Positions 1 to 6,439 of a stretch of 7,891 nucleotides of DNA are shown here, one piece after another. The stretch spans positions 1-7,891 of the forward strand of contig CANHUM010000073.1 of the NCBI GenBank assembly GCA_947463845.1. Reading direction: 5' to 3'. The translations under genes and the position numbers were made by a program. Positions within the stretch are counted from its first letter, which is position 1, and each line of letters starts with the position of its first letter. Source of the stretch: Comamonadaceae bacterium (GTDB lineage: Bacteria; Pseudomonadota; Gammaproteobacteria; Burkholderiales; Burkholderiaceae_C). The notes under the pieces were generated by a model, which searched no databases, was not told where the DNA came from, and saw nothing but the letters and a program-made list of their open reading frames with translations.

Positions 1-148
1 CCTGACGCCCACCAACCAGACCGCGCTGACCATGATGCTGCTGGGCATGATCAACTGGACCTTCACCTGGCTGCGTCCGGGCGGGCCGATCAGCTACGCA
101 GCTTTCGCCGATGAAGTGATTGGCATGCTGGAAAAAGGTCTGGGATGA
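1..148 (+). CDS. C-terminal end of a probable TetR/AcrR-family regulator (5' truncated)
   Basis: An open frame enters from the left edge in the frame beginning at base 2 and stops at TGA 146-148, giving the last 48 residues of a protein. The visible peptide runs from LTPTNQTALTMMLLGMINWT through FTWLRPGGPISYAAFADEV to a short helical tail ending in LEKGLG. A hydrophobic helix followed by the W-(F)-x-P-G-G-x-(I/L)-S-(Y)-x-x-(F)-A motif is typical of the ligand-binding and dimerisation domain at the end of many TetR/AcrR repressors of Burkholderiales. The DNA-binding N-terminus lies outside the window, so the family call rests only on this tail. The next gene (MBL-fold protein) is on the same strand 77 bases downstream. 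A local regulatory link is possible but not shown. Confidence 0.6.
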   Translation, partial: LTPTNQTALTMMLLGMINWTFTWLRPGGPISYAAFADEVIGMLEKGLG

Positions 149-225
149 ACGAGGTTTGGATTTAACAATCCGTAACGCATTTCGTTTAGGTAAAATTTGA
201 CCCTTCACAGACCGGAGAAGTTTCC

Positions 226-1239
226 ATGTCCAAAGCACCCACCCAGGCCCCTGTCAAAGCCTTTGCCAGCCAGGCTGACCTGACCGAAAAAAAGATCACC
301 TTCGAGCAACTCAGCCCGCATTGCTGGGCTTACACCGCCGAGGGTGACCCCAACTCCGGTGTGATCATTGGGGACCGCTTCATCATGGTCAGCGACGCCA
401 CCGCCACCCCGGCCATGGCGCAAGACCTGATTCGAAAAATCCGCACCGTCAGTGACCTGCCCATCAAATACGTGCTGCTCACCCATTACCACGCGGTGCG
501 CGTCTTGGGTGCATACGCCTACGCTGCCGAAGGCGCGACCGAGATCATTGCCAGCGAAGGCACGTTGGACCTGATCAAGGAGCGCGGCGCACAAGACATG
601 AAGAGCGAGATGGAACGCTTTCCTCGCCTTTTCCGTGGCGCAGACAGCATCCCGGGTCTGACCTGGCCCACCATGGTGGTGGGCGGCGGCAACCCCACCC
701 AAGGCGAGGTCCCCGGCAAGCTGAGCATCAACCTGGGTGGCGTGGTGGTTCAAATCTGGCATCCGGGCCCGGGTCACACCCGTGGCGACACGATCGCCTG
801 GGTGGAAGAAGAGAAAGTGCTGTTCTCAGGCGACCTGGTCGAGTACGAAGCCGGTGTCTACACGGGCGATGCGCAATTGGAGGAGTGGCCCGCCACACTC
901 GAAGCCTTGCGAGCCCTGAAAGCCGAGTTCATCGTGCCTGGCCGCGGTGAAGCCATGAAAGGCAACGCCAACGTCAACAAGGCCTTGGACTACACCAAGC
1001 GTTGGGTGGAGACCTTGTACCAAGCTGGCAAGGAAGCGGTGGCTGCCAAGATGGACCTGAAAGCCGCCATGGCCCACACCCGCAAGAGCATGGACCCTGT
1101 TTTTGGCCATGTGTTCATTTACGAGCACTGCCTGCCCTTTGATGTGACCCGCGCTTACGACGAAGCCAGCGGGATCAAGAACCCCCGCATCTGGACCGCC
1201 GAGCGTGACATGGCGATGTGGCAAGCGCTGCAAAGCTGA
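226..1239 (+). CDS. MBL-fold metallo-hydrolase-like protein with a degenerate second zinc site
   Basis: This 337-residue protein belongs to the metallo-beta-lactamase fold superfamily. The fold is seen in order: an N-terminal strand region with GVIIGDRFIMVSDA (45-58), the first metal motif THYHAVR (86-92), the third-histidine motif GPGHTRGD (181-188), the SGD motif (201-203) and VPGRGE (237-242). His87, His89 and His184 match the zinc-1 ligands, and Asp203 matches the bridging aspartate. The usual D-H pair of HxHxDH is replaced by Val91-Arg92, and the late histidine usually found in VPGHG is Arg240, so three zinc-2 ligands are absent. No signal peptide is seen, so the protein is probably cytoplasmic. 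The ATG at 226 has GGAG at 214-217, eight bases upstream. The C-terminal part (about 245-337) is helical and rich in Lys, Ala and Trp. The substrate is unknown. The fold is certain; catalytic activity is open. Confidence 0.9.
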   Translation: MSKAPTQAPVKAFASQADLTEKKITFEQLSPHCWAYTAEGDPNSGVIIGDRFIMVSDATATPAMAQDLIRKIRTVSDLPIKYVLLTHYHAVRVLGAYAYAAEGATEIIASEGTLDLIKERGAQDMKSEMERFPRLFRGADSIPGLTWPTMVVGGGNPTQGEVPGKLSINLGGVVVQIWHPGPGHTRGDTIAWVEEEKVLFSGDLVEYEAGVYTGDAQLEEWPATLEALRALKAEFIVPGRGEAMKGNANVNKALDYTKRWVETLYQAGKEAVAAKMDLKAAMAHTRKSMDPVFGHVFIYEHCLPFDVTRAYDEASGIKNPRIWTAERDMAMWQALQS

Positions 1240-1240
1240 G

Positions 1241-1263
1241 CCCTGCACTGCCGCGTTTCAGGG
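1241..1263. terminator. Weak hairpin between two convergent genes
   Basis: CCCTG (1241-1245) pairs with CAGGG (1259-1263) around a 13-base loop, and a G.T pair can extend the stem by one. The hairpin spans the gap between the stop of the MBL gene (1237-1239) and the stop of the lipoprotein gene (1258-1260), where a bidirectional terminator would be expected. There is no T-tract on either strand, so this is only a candidate. Confidence 0.22.
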
Positions 1264-2109
1264 TCGGGTCAGGTCCAGAATGTCCCTTTCATAGGCGCGC
1301 AGGCGCCTGGCGACGCGTGTGCGCTGCTCGGGCGTGGTGGTGTTGTGCAGTTGCGCCAGGTTTTCGCAAGCGCGTTGTGAAAGGCTTTGCAGCACGGCAC
1401 GTTGACCGGCATCGGTTGGAGACAGCCAACGCTGCCAGACACCCCACAACTGCGCTTCGGCCTGGGCGGGTGTCAGACCGCTTTGGGCCAGGCGCTGCAA
1501 AGTGGACAACAAATCCTGCTGGCGGCGCTGTCGGTCGCGTCGGCCCCATTCGGCTGTCCAGGGCGACTGCGCCAACTGCGCCCGGACCAGACTGATTTGG
1601 GCGGGGCTCAGGTCGCCATAAAACGAGTTGAAACGGTTCACCGCCTTGTCCACCCGGCGTTCCAGGCGCGCTTGTGCGTCGCCCTGCAGCCACTCTTTTT
1701 CCCACTCTTCGTTTTTGGTTTCCCAGTGGCGTGCGATGTGGCTGAGCTGCCGAGGCCCCAGCGCCAAAGCCACCGGAGCCGCCTGCACCACCGCCTGACG
1801 CATCAGGGCATCCAGTCGGGTTTGGGCTTCGGTGACCACACTGCACACTTGTTCGGCCTGCAAAGCACCGTTGGACATCTGAGAAATACGCTGCAGCAAC
1901 TCGCCATATCCCGGCAGCTCTTCTCGGCGATGCCATTGGTAGAGTTTGTCGATGGCTTCTTTGGCTGCTGCTGACTGGGTGCCACTGAACGACACTGTGC
2001 TGTCCAACCACCAATAAGACAGCGTGGGCAACTGCTGGTAACCGAGCTTGATGGCGCTGCAGCCTTGTAGCAAAAGCAGGGTCAGAAGGAGGATGATTTT
2101 GGAGGACAT
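1258..2109 (-). CDS. Outer-membrane lipoprotein of unknown function (DUF6279-like)
   Basis: This 283-residue predicted lipoprotein has a very short basic start (MSSK), a leucine-rich hydrophobic stretch (5-14) and a lipobox ending in LQGC with Cys17 as the acylation site. Ser at +2 rather than Asp suggests transport to the outer membrane. The mature part is highly charged and mostly helical. Landmarks are YWWLDS (32-37), WHRREELPGY (59-68), a Glu/Lys/Trp-rich segment (128-141), FYGDLSPAQ (163-171) and a basic end, RRLRAYERDI (268-277). These resemble the DUF6279 family of betaproteobacteria, recognised from memory. The frame is open far upstream, to 2703 across glmU, but the lipobox fixes the start at ATG 2109. 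The ribosome-binding site is weak (AGACAAG). The gene is divergent from glmU and convergent with the MBL gene. Its function is unknown. Confidence 0.85.
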   Translation of the reverse strand: MSSKIILLLTLLLLQGCSAIKLGYQQLPTLSYWWLDSTVSFSGTQSAAAKEAIDKLYQWHRREELPGYGELLQRISQMSNGALQAEQVCSVVTEAQTRLDALMRQAVVQAAPVALALGPRQLSHIARHWETKNEEWEKEWLQGDAQARLERRVDKAVNRFNSFYGDLSPAQISLVRAQLAQSPWTAEWGRRDRQRRQQDLLSTLQRLAQSGLTPAQAEAQLWGVWQRWLSPTDAGQRAVLQSLSQRACENLAQLHNTTTPEQRTRVARRLRAYERDILDLTRP

Positions 2110-2272
2110 CGGGCTTGTCTCATGCCATGCACAAAATGTCACGGCTTGTGGGCATGCGTCAGCCTTGGCGGCTGGCATGTTCCTGCGATCATAGGTGCGA
2201 TGCAGGCGGTGATAATGGCAGACTGTCTGAATACCATCGCCAACTTGTGGCCATTTGAGAGAGTTCGCTGCC
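2110..2272. promoter_or_regulatory. Divergent intergenic region between lipoprotein gene and glmU
   Basis: These 163 bases must hold the start signals of both divergent genes. On the - strand, TTATCA (2215-2210) and TATGAT (2193-2188), 16 bases apart, form a plausible sigma-70 promoter for the lipoprotein gene, with a leader of about 70 bases. On the + strand, GATAAT (2211-2216) is a -10-like hexamer about 57 bases before the glmU ATG, but it lacks a good -35. The two candidates overlap, so at most one is likely to be correct. No strong operator-like dyad was seen. Confidence 0.28.
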
Positions 2273-3676
2273 ATGCCCACCTCCGTTCCATCCCCCATTG
2301 ATGTTGTCATCATGGCTGCCGGCAAAGGCACCCGCATGAAAAGCCGACTGCCCAAAGTGCTGCAGCGCCTGGCGGGCGTGCCGCTGGTGCAGCATGTGCT
2401 GAACACGGCTGGGCAGCTGGATGCCCGCGCGGCGGTGGTCATCACCGGGCATGGCGCCGACCAGGTGGAGCCTGTGGTGTTGGCCCCCGGGCAGGCCTTG
2501 GCGGTGCAATGCGTGCGCCAGGAGCCACAGCTGGGCACAGGGCATGCAGTCCAGCAGGCCGTGCCTGTGCTGGCCGATGATGGCGTCGTGGTGGTGTTGT
2601 CCGGCGACGTACCGTTGACCCAGGTGGACACCCTGCAAGCGCTGATCGCCCTGAGCGATGGGCAGCAGTTGGCGCTGTTGACCCTCGACATGGCCGACCC
2701 CACAGGCTATGGCCGCATCGTGCGCGAGGGCACCCAAGTGCAGGCCATCGTCGAGCACAAGGATGCGACCGAGGCACAGCGGCAGATCCACGAGGTCTAC
2801 AGCGGCATCATGGCCGTGCCCGCCAAGCTGCTCAAGAGCTGGCTGGGCCGCATCGACAACCAGAACGCGCAGGGCGAGTACTACCTGACCGATGTGGTCA
2901 AGCTGGCCGTGACCGACGGCGTGCGTGTGGTGGCGCACAAGATCAGTGACCCGGTCCAGGTGGCGGGCGTGAACAGCCCGGTGCAATTGGCTGAGTTGGA
3001 GCGCGCCCACCAGCTGCGTCAGGCGCATCGCCTCATGGAACAAGGCGTGCGCCTGAAAGACCCGGCACGCTTTGATTTGCGCGGCCAGCTCGATTGCGCC
3101 TCCGACATCGAGATCGACGTGAACTGCGTTTTTGAAGGCCGTGTGGTTTTGGGCGAAGGCGTGAAGATCGGCGCGAACTGTGTCGTGGCCAACTGCACCA
3201 TCGCGGCGGGTGCAGTGATCCATCCCTTCACCCACATCGATGGGGAAAAACTGGGTGTGTCGGTCGGTGAGGGCGCTCTCATTGGCCCCTTTGCCCGGCT
3301 GCGCCCCGGCGCACAGCTGGCCGCCGAAGTGCACATTGGTAACTTTGTCGAGGTGAAAAATTCCACCCTGGCCAAAGGTGCCAAGGCCAACCATCTGGCC
3401 TATCTGGGGGATGCCACTTTGGGCGAGCGCGTCAACTATGGCGCGGGCAGCATCACGGCCAACTACGACGGCGCCAACAAGCACCGCACCGTGATCGAGG
3501 CCGATGTGCACATTGGCAGCAACTGCGTGCTGGTGGCCCCGGTGACCATTGGCGCGGGCGGTACGGTGGGCGGCGGCTCCACCATCACCAAGAGCACCGA
3601 AGCTGGGGCGCTGAGCGTGGCACGTGGCAAGCAGGTCAGCATTGCCAACTACCAACGCCCCCAAAAAAAGTCTTGA
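2273..3676 (+). CDS. glmU: Bifunctional GlmU: GlcNAc-1-P uridyltransferase / GlcN-1-P acetyltransferase
   Basis: GlmU acetylates glucosamine-1-phosphate with acetyl-CoA, then transfers UMP from UTP to give UDP-GlcNAc, the precursor for peptidoglycan and lipid A; it is cytoplasmic and trimeric. The 467 residues are close to the 456 of E. coli. The N-terminal uridyltransferase domain (about 8-240) has AAGKGTR (15-21), Lys28, LGTGHA (87-92), GDVP with metal ligand Asp112, NAQGEYYLTD (198-207) and Asn234. The C-terminal left-handed beta-helix (about 265-455) of hexapeptide repeats carries RLRPG with Arg344, Lys362, catalytic His374, Tyr377, Asn388, and Lys403 in NYDGANK. By my alignment these match E. 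coli R333, K351, H363, Y366, N377 and K392, so both activities should be intact. ATG 2273 is chosen over the in-frame TTG at 2255 because it follows GAGAGAG (2257-2263) by nine bases and gives the usual short N-terminus. The next gene is convergent. Confidence 0.98.
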   Translation: MPTSVPSPIDVVIMAAGKGTRMKSRLPKVLQRLAGVPLVQHVLNTAGQLDARAAVVITGHGADQVEPVVLAPGQALAVQCVRQEPQLGTGHAVQQAVPVLADDGVVVVLSGDVPLTQVDTLQALIALSDGQQLALLTLDMADPTGYGRIVREGTQVQAIVEHKDATEAQRQIHEVYSGIMAVPAKLLKSWLGRIDNQNAQGEYYLTDVVKLAVTDGVRVVAHKISDPVQVAGVNSPVQLAELERAHQLRQAHRLMEQGVRLKDPARFDLRGQLDCASDIEIDVNCVFEGRVVLGEGVKIGANCVVANCTIAAGAVIHPFTHIDGEKLGVSVGEGALIGPFARLRPGAQLAAEVHIGNFVEVKNSTLAKGAKANHLAYLGDATLGERVNYGAGSITANYDGANKHRTVIEADVHIGSNCVLVAPVTIGAGGTVGGGSTITKSTEAGALSVARGKQVSIANYQRPQKKS

Positions 3677-3703
3677 AAGCAGAGGGTTTCGCTTTGCTCG
3701 TGA

Positions 3704-3721
3704 TGACGGTCTGATCCGTCA
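3704..3721. terminator. Candidate bidirectional hairpin after glmU
   Basis: TGACGG (3704-3709) and CCGTCA (3716-3721) form a perfect 6-base-pair stem around the loop TCTGAT, in the 80-base gap between the convergent stops of glmU and the Lrp-type gene. No T-run follows on either strand, so an intrinsic terminator is uncertain. A smaller dyad (GAGG/CCTC) lies near 3746-3758 at the end of the regulator gene. Nothing else was recognised in the gap. Confidence 0.3.
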
Positions 3722-3756
3722 CGGTGGGCCCAGCGTGGCAATCCAGAGGACGGCCC

Positions 3757-4236
3757 TCAAAATGCGATTTGCGTGCCGAACTTGGCCCGTTTGGTCGCAA
3801 AAAAAGCTTTGACATTGCGCACATTCGCGTCTTGTGTGAACAGCGCTTGGCTGATGCTCAGGTAGTGGGGCATGTCGCGCGCCTGCAGGACCAGCATGAA
3901 GTCGGGGCCGGGTGAGACGCGCCAACACTGCTGCACCGCCTCGTGCGCCACCGCCCGGGTCTCGAAAGCGTCGAGGTGTTCGGTGCCTTGGCGGTCCAGT
4001 GAGACCTCGACCAGTGCGGTCAGGCCCTGGCCCAAGGTGGCCGCGAGCCGATCGGGGTTGAGCACGGCCACCTGCCGCTCGATCCAGCCGCCCTCCATCA
4101 GCCGCTTGACACGGCGCAGGCAAGTGGGGGGCGATACATTGACTTTCTCGGCCAGTGCCACATTGCTCAGACTGGCGTTGCGCTGCAGGTGATCGAGCAA
4201 TTGCAGATCGATGTTGTCGAGTTTATCTTGTTCCAT
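3757..4236 (-). CDS. Lrp/AsnC-family transcriptional regulator
   Basis: This 159-residue protein has the usual Lrp/AsnC length and two-domain plan. The N-terminal winged helix-turn-helix runs from LDNIDLQLLDHLQRNASLSN through VALAEKVNVS to the recognition helix PPTCLRRVKRL (36-46), followed by GWIERQVAVLNPDRL (50-64). The C-terminal RAM/AsnC effector and oligomerisation domain spans about 70-155, with SPGPDFML (108-115), ARDMPHY (119-125) and a final strand set ending in KFGTQIAF. Family members form dimers to octamers and often bind amino acids; the ligand here is not predictable. ATG 4236 is chosen because the alternative TTG at 4266 would add ten residues encoded inside the A+T-rich palindromic promoter region. 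No Shine-Dalgarno sequence is visible before the ATG. The gene is convergent with glmU and divergent from glmS, and it may regulate itself and glmS. Confidence 0.93.
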   Translation of the reverse strand: MEQDKLDNIDLQLLDHLQRNASLSNVALAEKVNVSPPTCLRRVKRLMEGGWIERQVAVLNPDRLAATLGQGLTALVEVSLDRQGTEHLDAFETRAVAHEAVQQCWRVSPGPDFMLVLQARDMPHYLSISQALFTQDANVRNVKAFFATKRAKFGTQIAF

Positions 4237-4243
4237 AATTTGT

Positions 4244-4266
4244 ATTTTATTGAAATAAAATTTCAA
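4244..4266. repeat. Two overlapping palindromes over the regulator promoter (operator candidate 1)
   Basis: ATTTTATT (4244-4251) is the reverse complement of AATAAAAT (4254-4261), with a two-base centre. Overlapping it, TTGAAAT (4250-4256) is the reverse complement of ATTTCAA (4260-4266), with centre AAA. Both are perfect. Their 17-18 bp size suits one dimer of an Lrp/AsnC protein, although A+T-rich sequence produces palindromes by chance more easily than average DNA does. Confidence 0.45.
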
Positions 4267-4271
4267 ATCAA
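4244..4271 (-). promoter_or_regulatory. Putative promoter of the Lrp/AsnC gene, apparently leaderless
   Basis: Read on the - strand, TTGATT (4271-4266) and TAAAAT (4249-4244) are 16 bases apart, matching sigma-70 -35 (4/6) and -10 (5/6) hexamers. Only seven bases (ACAAATT) separate the -10 from the ATG at 4236, so transcription should start at or within a base or so of the A of the start codon. That agrees with the lack of a Shine-Dalgarno sequence and suggests a leaderless message. The spacer and -10 are covered by overlapping palindromes. Confidence 0.4.
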
Positions 4272-4272
4272 T

Positions 4273-4289
4273 CTTTATGTGAAATAAAG
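4273..4289. repeat. Third palindrome on the glmS side (operator candidate 2)
   Basis: CTTTAT (4273-4278) is the reverse complement of ATAAAG (4284-4289), with centre GTGAA. It repeats the pattern of operator candidate 1: TTTAT followed by TGAAATAAA, with one extra G. The 9-mer TGAAATAAA occurs exactly at 4251-4259 and again at 4280-4288, 29 bases apart. This dyad overlaps the -35 area of the putative glmS promoter. Confidence 0.45.
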
Positions 4290-4304
4290 CGCCATATATA
4301 TAAC
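4275..4304 (+). promoter_or_regulatory. Putative glmS promoter
   Basis: TATAAC (4299-4304) is a 5/6 match to the -10 hexamer within a TATATATAAC run. TTATGT (4275-4280) is a weak -35 (about 3/6) with an 18-base spacer. The start would fall near 4311, giving a leader of roughly 60 bases before the glmS ATG. The weak -35 overlaps operator candidate 2. The region from 4237 to 4340 has only about one quarter G+C, in sharp contrast to the genes on either side. Confidence 0.33.
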
Positions 4305-4362
4305 GATATTGATCGAATATTTTTATTCTGTCGGCCTAAGATGGACGCCATTGACCTGTTTT

Positions 4363-4366
4363 GGAG
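4363..4366 (+). promoter_or_regulatory. Ribosome binding site that fixes the glmS start
   Basis: GGAG lies seven bases before ATG 4374. It supports that start over the in-frame ATG at 4341, which would add 11 residues ahead of the catalytic cysteine. Confidence 0.8.
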
Positions 4367-4373
4367 CATCTTC

Positions 4374-6236
4374 ATGTGTGGCATCGTCGGCGCCGTTTCT
4401 TCCCGCAACATCGTTCCCATCCTGGTGCAAGGCCTGCAGCGGCTGGAGTACCGGGGTTATGACTCTTGCGGCGTCGCCGTGCACGCGGCCAGCCTGAGCG
4501 GCGGCACAGGGGGCTTGCAACGCGCCCGCAGCACCGCGCGCGTGGCCGAACTGATGGACCAGGTGAGCGCCGACCACATCGAAGGCGGCACCGGCATCGC
4601 ACACACCCGCTGGGCCACACACGGCGCGCCTGCGGTGCACAACGCCCACCCGCATTTCAGTCATGGCACCGGGGCTGCGGACAACAAACCCGGCCGCGTG
4701 GCCTTGGTGCACAACGGCATCATCGAAAACCACGAGGAGTTGCGCGCCGCCTTGCAAGCCAAGGGCTATGTGTTTTTGAGCCAGACCGACACCGAGGTCA
4801 TTTCGCACCTGGTGGACAGTGTCTACGACGGCGATATTTTTGAGGCCGTCAAAACCGCCATCGGCCAGTTACACGGAGCTTATGCCATTGCCGTGTTCCA
4901 CAAAGATGAGCCGCAGCGTGTGATTGGCGCGCGCGCCGGCTCGCCCTTGATTTTGGGTGTGGGCCAAGGCGAAACTTTCTTGGCCAGCGACGCGATGGCG
5001 TTGGCCGGCGTGACCGACCAGATCGTCTACCTGGAAGAGGGCGACGTGGTGGACATCCAGCTGGGCAAATACTGGGTCGTGGACCGGGATCACAAGCCGG
5101 TGACCCGCGTCGTGAAGACCGTGCACGCACACAGCGGTGCGGCTGATTTGGGGCCCTACCGGCACTACATGCAAAAAGAGATCTTCGAGCAGCCGCGTGC
5201 GATTGCCGACACGCTCGAAGGCGTGGAGGGCATCACGCCCGAGCTGTTTGGCGATGGTGCCTATTCAACGTTCAAGGCCATCGACAACGTGTTGATCCTG
5301 GCCTGTGGCACCAGCTACTACAGCGGCTGCGTGGCCAAGTACTGGATCGAGGCCATTGCCCAAGTGCCTTGCCAAGTGGAGATCGCCAGCGAATACCGCT
5401 ACCGCGAATCGGTGCCCAACCCGAACACCTTGGTGGTCACCATCACCCAAAGCGGCGAGACCGCCGACACCCTGGCTGCGCTGCGCCACGCGCAAAGCCT
5501 GGGCATGACACACACCCTCACCATTTGCAACGTGGCCACCAGCGCCATGGTGCGCGAATGCAAACATGCTTATGTGACCCGTGCCGGCACAGAGATCGGC
5601 GTGGCCTCGACCAAGGCTTTCACCACCCAGCTGGCGGGTCTGTTTTTGCTCACGTTGGCGCTGGCCCAAACCAAAGGCCGCTTGAGCGACGAAGAAGAGG
5701 CCAAGCACCTCAAAGCCATGCGCCACCTGCCTGCGGCGTTGCAAGCCGTGCTGGCGCTGGAGCCGCAAATCATCGCCTGGGCCGAAGAATTCGCCAGCAA
5801 AGAAAATGCACTGTTTCTGGGCCGTGGCACGCACTACCCCATCGCCCTCGAAGGCGCGCTCAAGCTCAAAGAAATCACCTATATCCATGCCGAAGCCTAC
5901 GCAGCGGGCGAGCTGAAACATGGCCCGCTGGCCCTGGTGACCAGCGCCATGCCGGTGGTCACGGTGGCACCCAACGACCAGTTGCTCGAAAAACTCAAGA
6001 GCAATATGCAGGAAGTCCGTGCGCGCGGCGGCGTGCTGTACGTGCTGGCCGATGGCGATACAAAAATAGAGAGCAGCGAAGGCGTCAACGTCATCCGAAT
6101 GCCCGAGCACTACGGCGTGCTCTCCCCCATCTTGCACGTGGTGCCGCTGCAGCTGCTGAGTTACCACACAGCGTGCGCGCGAGGGACGGATGTGGACAAG
6201 CCGCGTAATTTGGCCAAGAGTGTAACGGTGGAGTAA
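4374..6236 (+). CDS. glmS: GlmS: glutamine-fructose-6-phosphate aminotransferase (isomerizing)
   Basis: GlmS converts fructose-6-phosphate and glutamine into glucosamine-6-phosphate and glutamate, the committed step to UDP-GlcNAc; it is cytoplasmic. The product has 620 residues (E. coli 609). The N-terminal class II glutaminase domain (2-245) starts MCGIVG; Cys2 must become the N-terminal nucleophile after Met removal, which requires the start at 4374. HTRWATHG (77-84), NGIIEN (114-119) and Asp139 build the glutamine site. Two SIS sugar domains follow: CGTS (311-314), TQSGETADT (358-366), ASTKAFT (411-417), EGALKLKE (493-500), HAEAY (505-509) and KHGP with His516. The C-terminal tail is [13 protein letters not shown], with Lys615 for the ring-opening and Schiff-base step. 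Relative to E. coli there are about 11 extra residues near 97-108. The gene is divergent from the Lrp-type gene. I did not recognise a glmS ribozyme upstream. Confidence 0.98.
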   Translation: MCGIVGAVSSRNIVPILVQGLQRLEYRGYDSCGVAVHAASLSGGTGGLQRARSTARVAELMDQVSADHIEGGTGIAHTRWATHGAPAVHNAHPHFSHGTGAADNKPGRVALVHNGIIENHEELRAALQAKGYVFLSQTDTEVISHLVDSVYDGDIFEAVKTAIGQLHGAYAIAVFHKDEPQRVIGARAGSPLILGVGQGETFLASDAMALAGVTDQIVYLEEGDVVDIQLGKYWVVDRDHKPVTRVVKTVHAHSGAADLGPYRHYMQKEIFEQPRAIADTLEGVEGITPELFGDGAYSTFKAIDNVLILACGTSYYSGCVAKYWIEAIAQVPCQVEIASEYRYRESVPNPNTLVVTITQSGETADTLAALRHAQSLGMTHTLTICNVATSAMVRECKHAYVTRAGTEIGVASTKAFTTQLAGLFLLTLALAQTKGRLSDEEEAKHLKAMRHLPAALQAVLALEPQIIAWAEEFASKENALFLGRGTHYPIALEGALKLKEITYIHAEAYAAGELKHGPLALVTSAMPVVTVAPNDQLLEKLKSNMQEVRARGGVLYVLADGDTKIESSEGVNVIRMPEHYGVLSPILHVVPLQLLSYHTACARGTDVDKPRNLAKSVTVE

Positions 6237-6407
6237 TTTCGCTCTGACTGGCATTGCCCCAAATCAGTAGGCATCCAAGACGTTGCACTGACATGGGGAA
6301 TTCAGCCAATGTGCCCTGGAGCAACACCTGTCATGGGTGGCATCGTCCTTAATCCGGCATGGTTAATTCCTGGTGCGGCGGTGCTTGGTGTTAATTTCCA
6401 AGGCTTC

Positions 6408-6427
6408 GCGCCCCAAGCGCATTTTTT
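6408..6427 (+). terminator. Short GC hairpin plus T6 just before the acyl-CoA synthetase gene
   Basis: GCGC (6408-6411) pairs with GCGC (6417-6420) around CCCAA, and six T follow at 6422-6427 after one A. An alternative stem GCTT (6403-6406) / AAGC (6415-6418) competes with it. The stem is only four base pairs, so it would be a weak intrinsic terminator. It lies about 170 bases after the glmS stop and 12 bases before the next ATG. The rest of 6237-6439 shows no gene; a small open frame starting at 6309 looks random, and CTTGG/CCAAG near 6387-6402 is another small stem. Confidence 0.27.
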
Positions 6428-6439
6428 CAGCATGGAACC

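Noticed and set aside
191..202. TAAAAT (191-196) as a -10 and TTGACC (197-202) as a -35 before the MBL gene
   Set aside because: The -10-like hexamer has no -35 at a proper distance, and the -35-like hexamer would place its -10 beyond the start codon, so neither makes a supported promoter.
2110..2703. N-terminal extension of the lipoprotein frame into glmU
   Set aside because: The lipobox places the real start at 2109; the extension would bury the signal peptide inside the protein and overlap glmU.
2189..3664. Antisense open frame of 491 codons opposite glmU
   Set aside because: It lies wholly over glmU, its product is low-complexity (rich in His, Gly, Ala, Leu) with no domain, and long antisense frames are expected in high-G+C genes.
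3663..3669. A7 run as a T-tract of a terminator for the Lrp-type gene on the - strand
   Set aside because: It encodes the Lys-rich end of GlmU and has no stable stem directly upstream on the - strand, only a weak five-pair AAAGC/GCTTT stem set eight or more bases away.
4293..4320. TATATATA and ATATT-GATCG-AATAT as further operators
   Set aside because: They are short and expected by chance in such A+T-rich sequence, and they do not share the TTTAT-n-ATAAA pattern of the two dyads.
5369..6208. Same-strand open frame of 279 codons in another frame of glmS
   Set aside because: The translation is rich in Arg, Pro, His and Ala, typical of a shifted high-G+C frame, while the glmS frame has all catalytic motifs.
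5265..6254. Antisense open frame of 329 codons opposite glmS
   Set aside because: It is a shadow of glmS codon bias with no recognisable motif and no ribosome-binding site seen.
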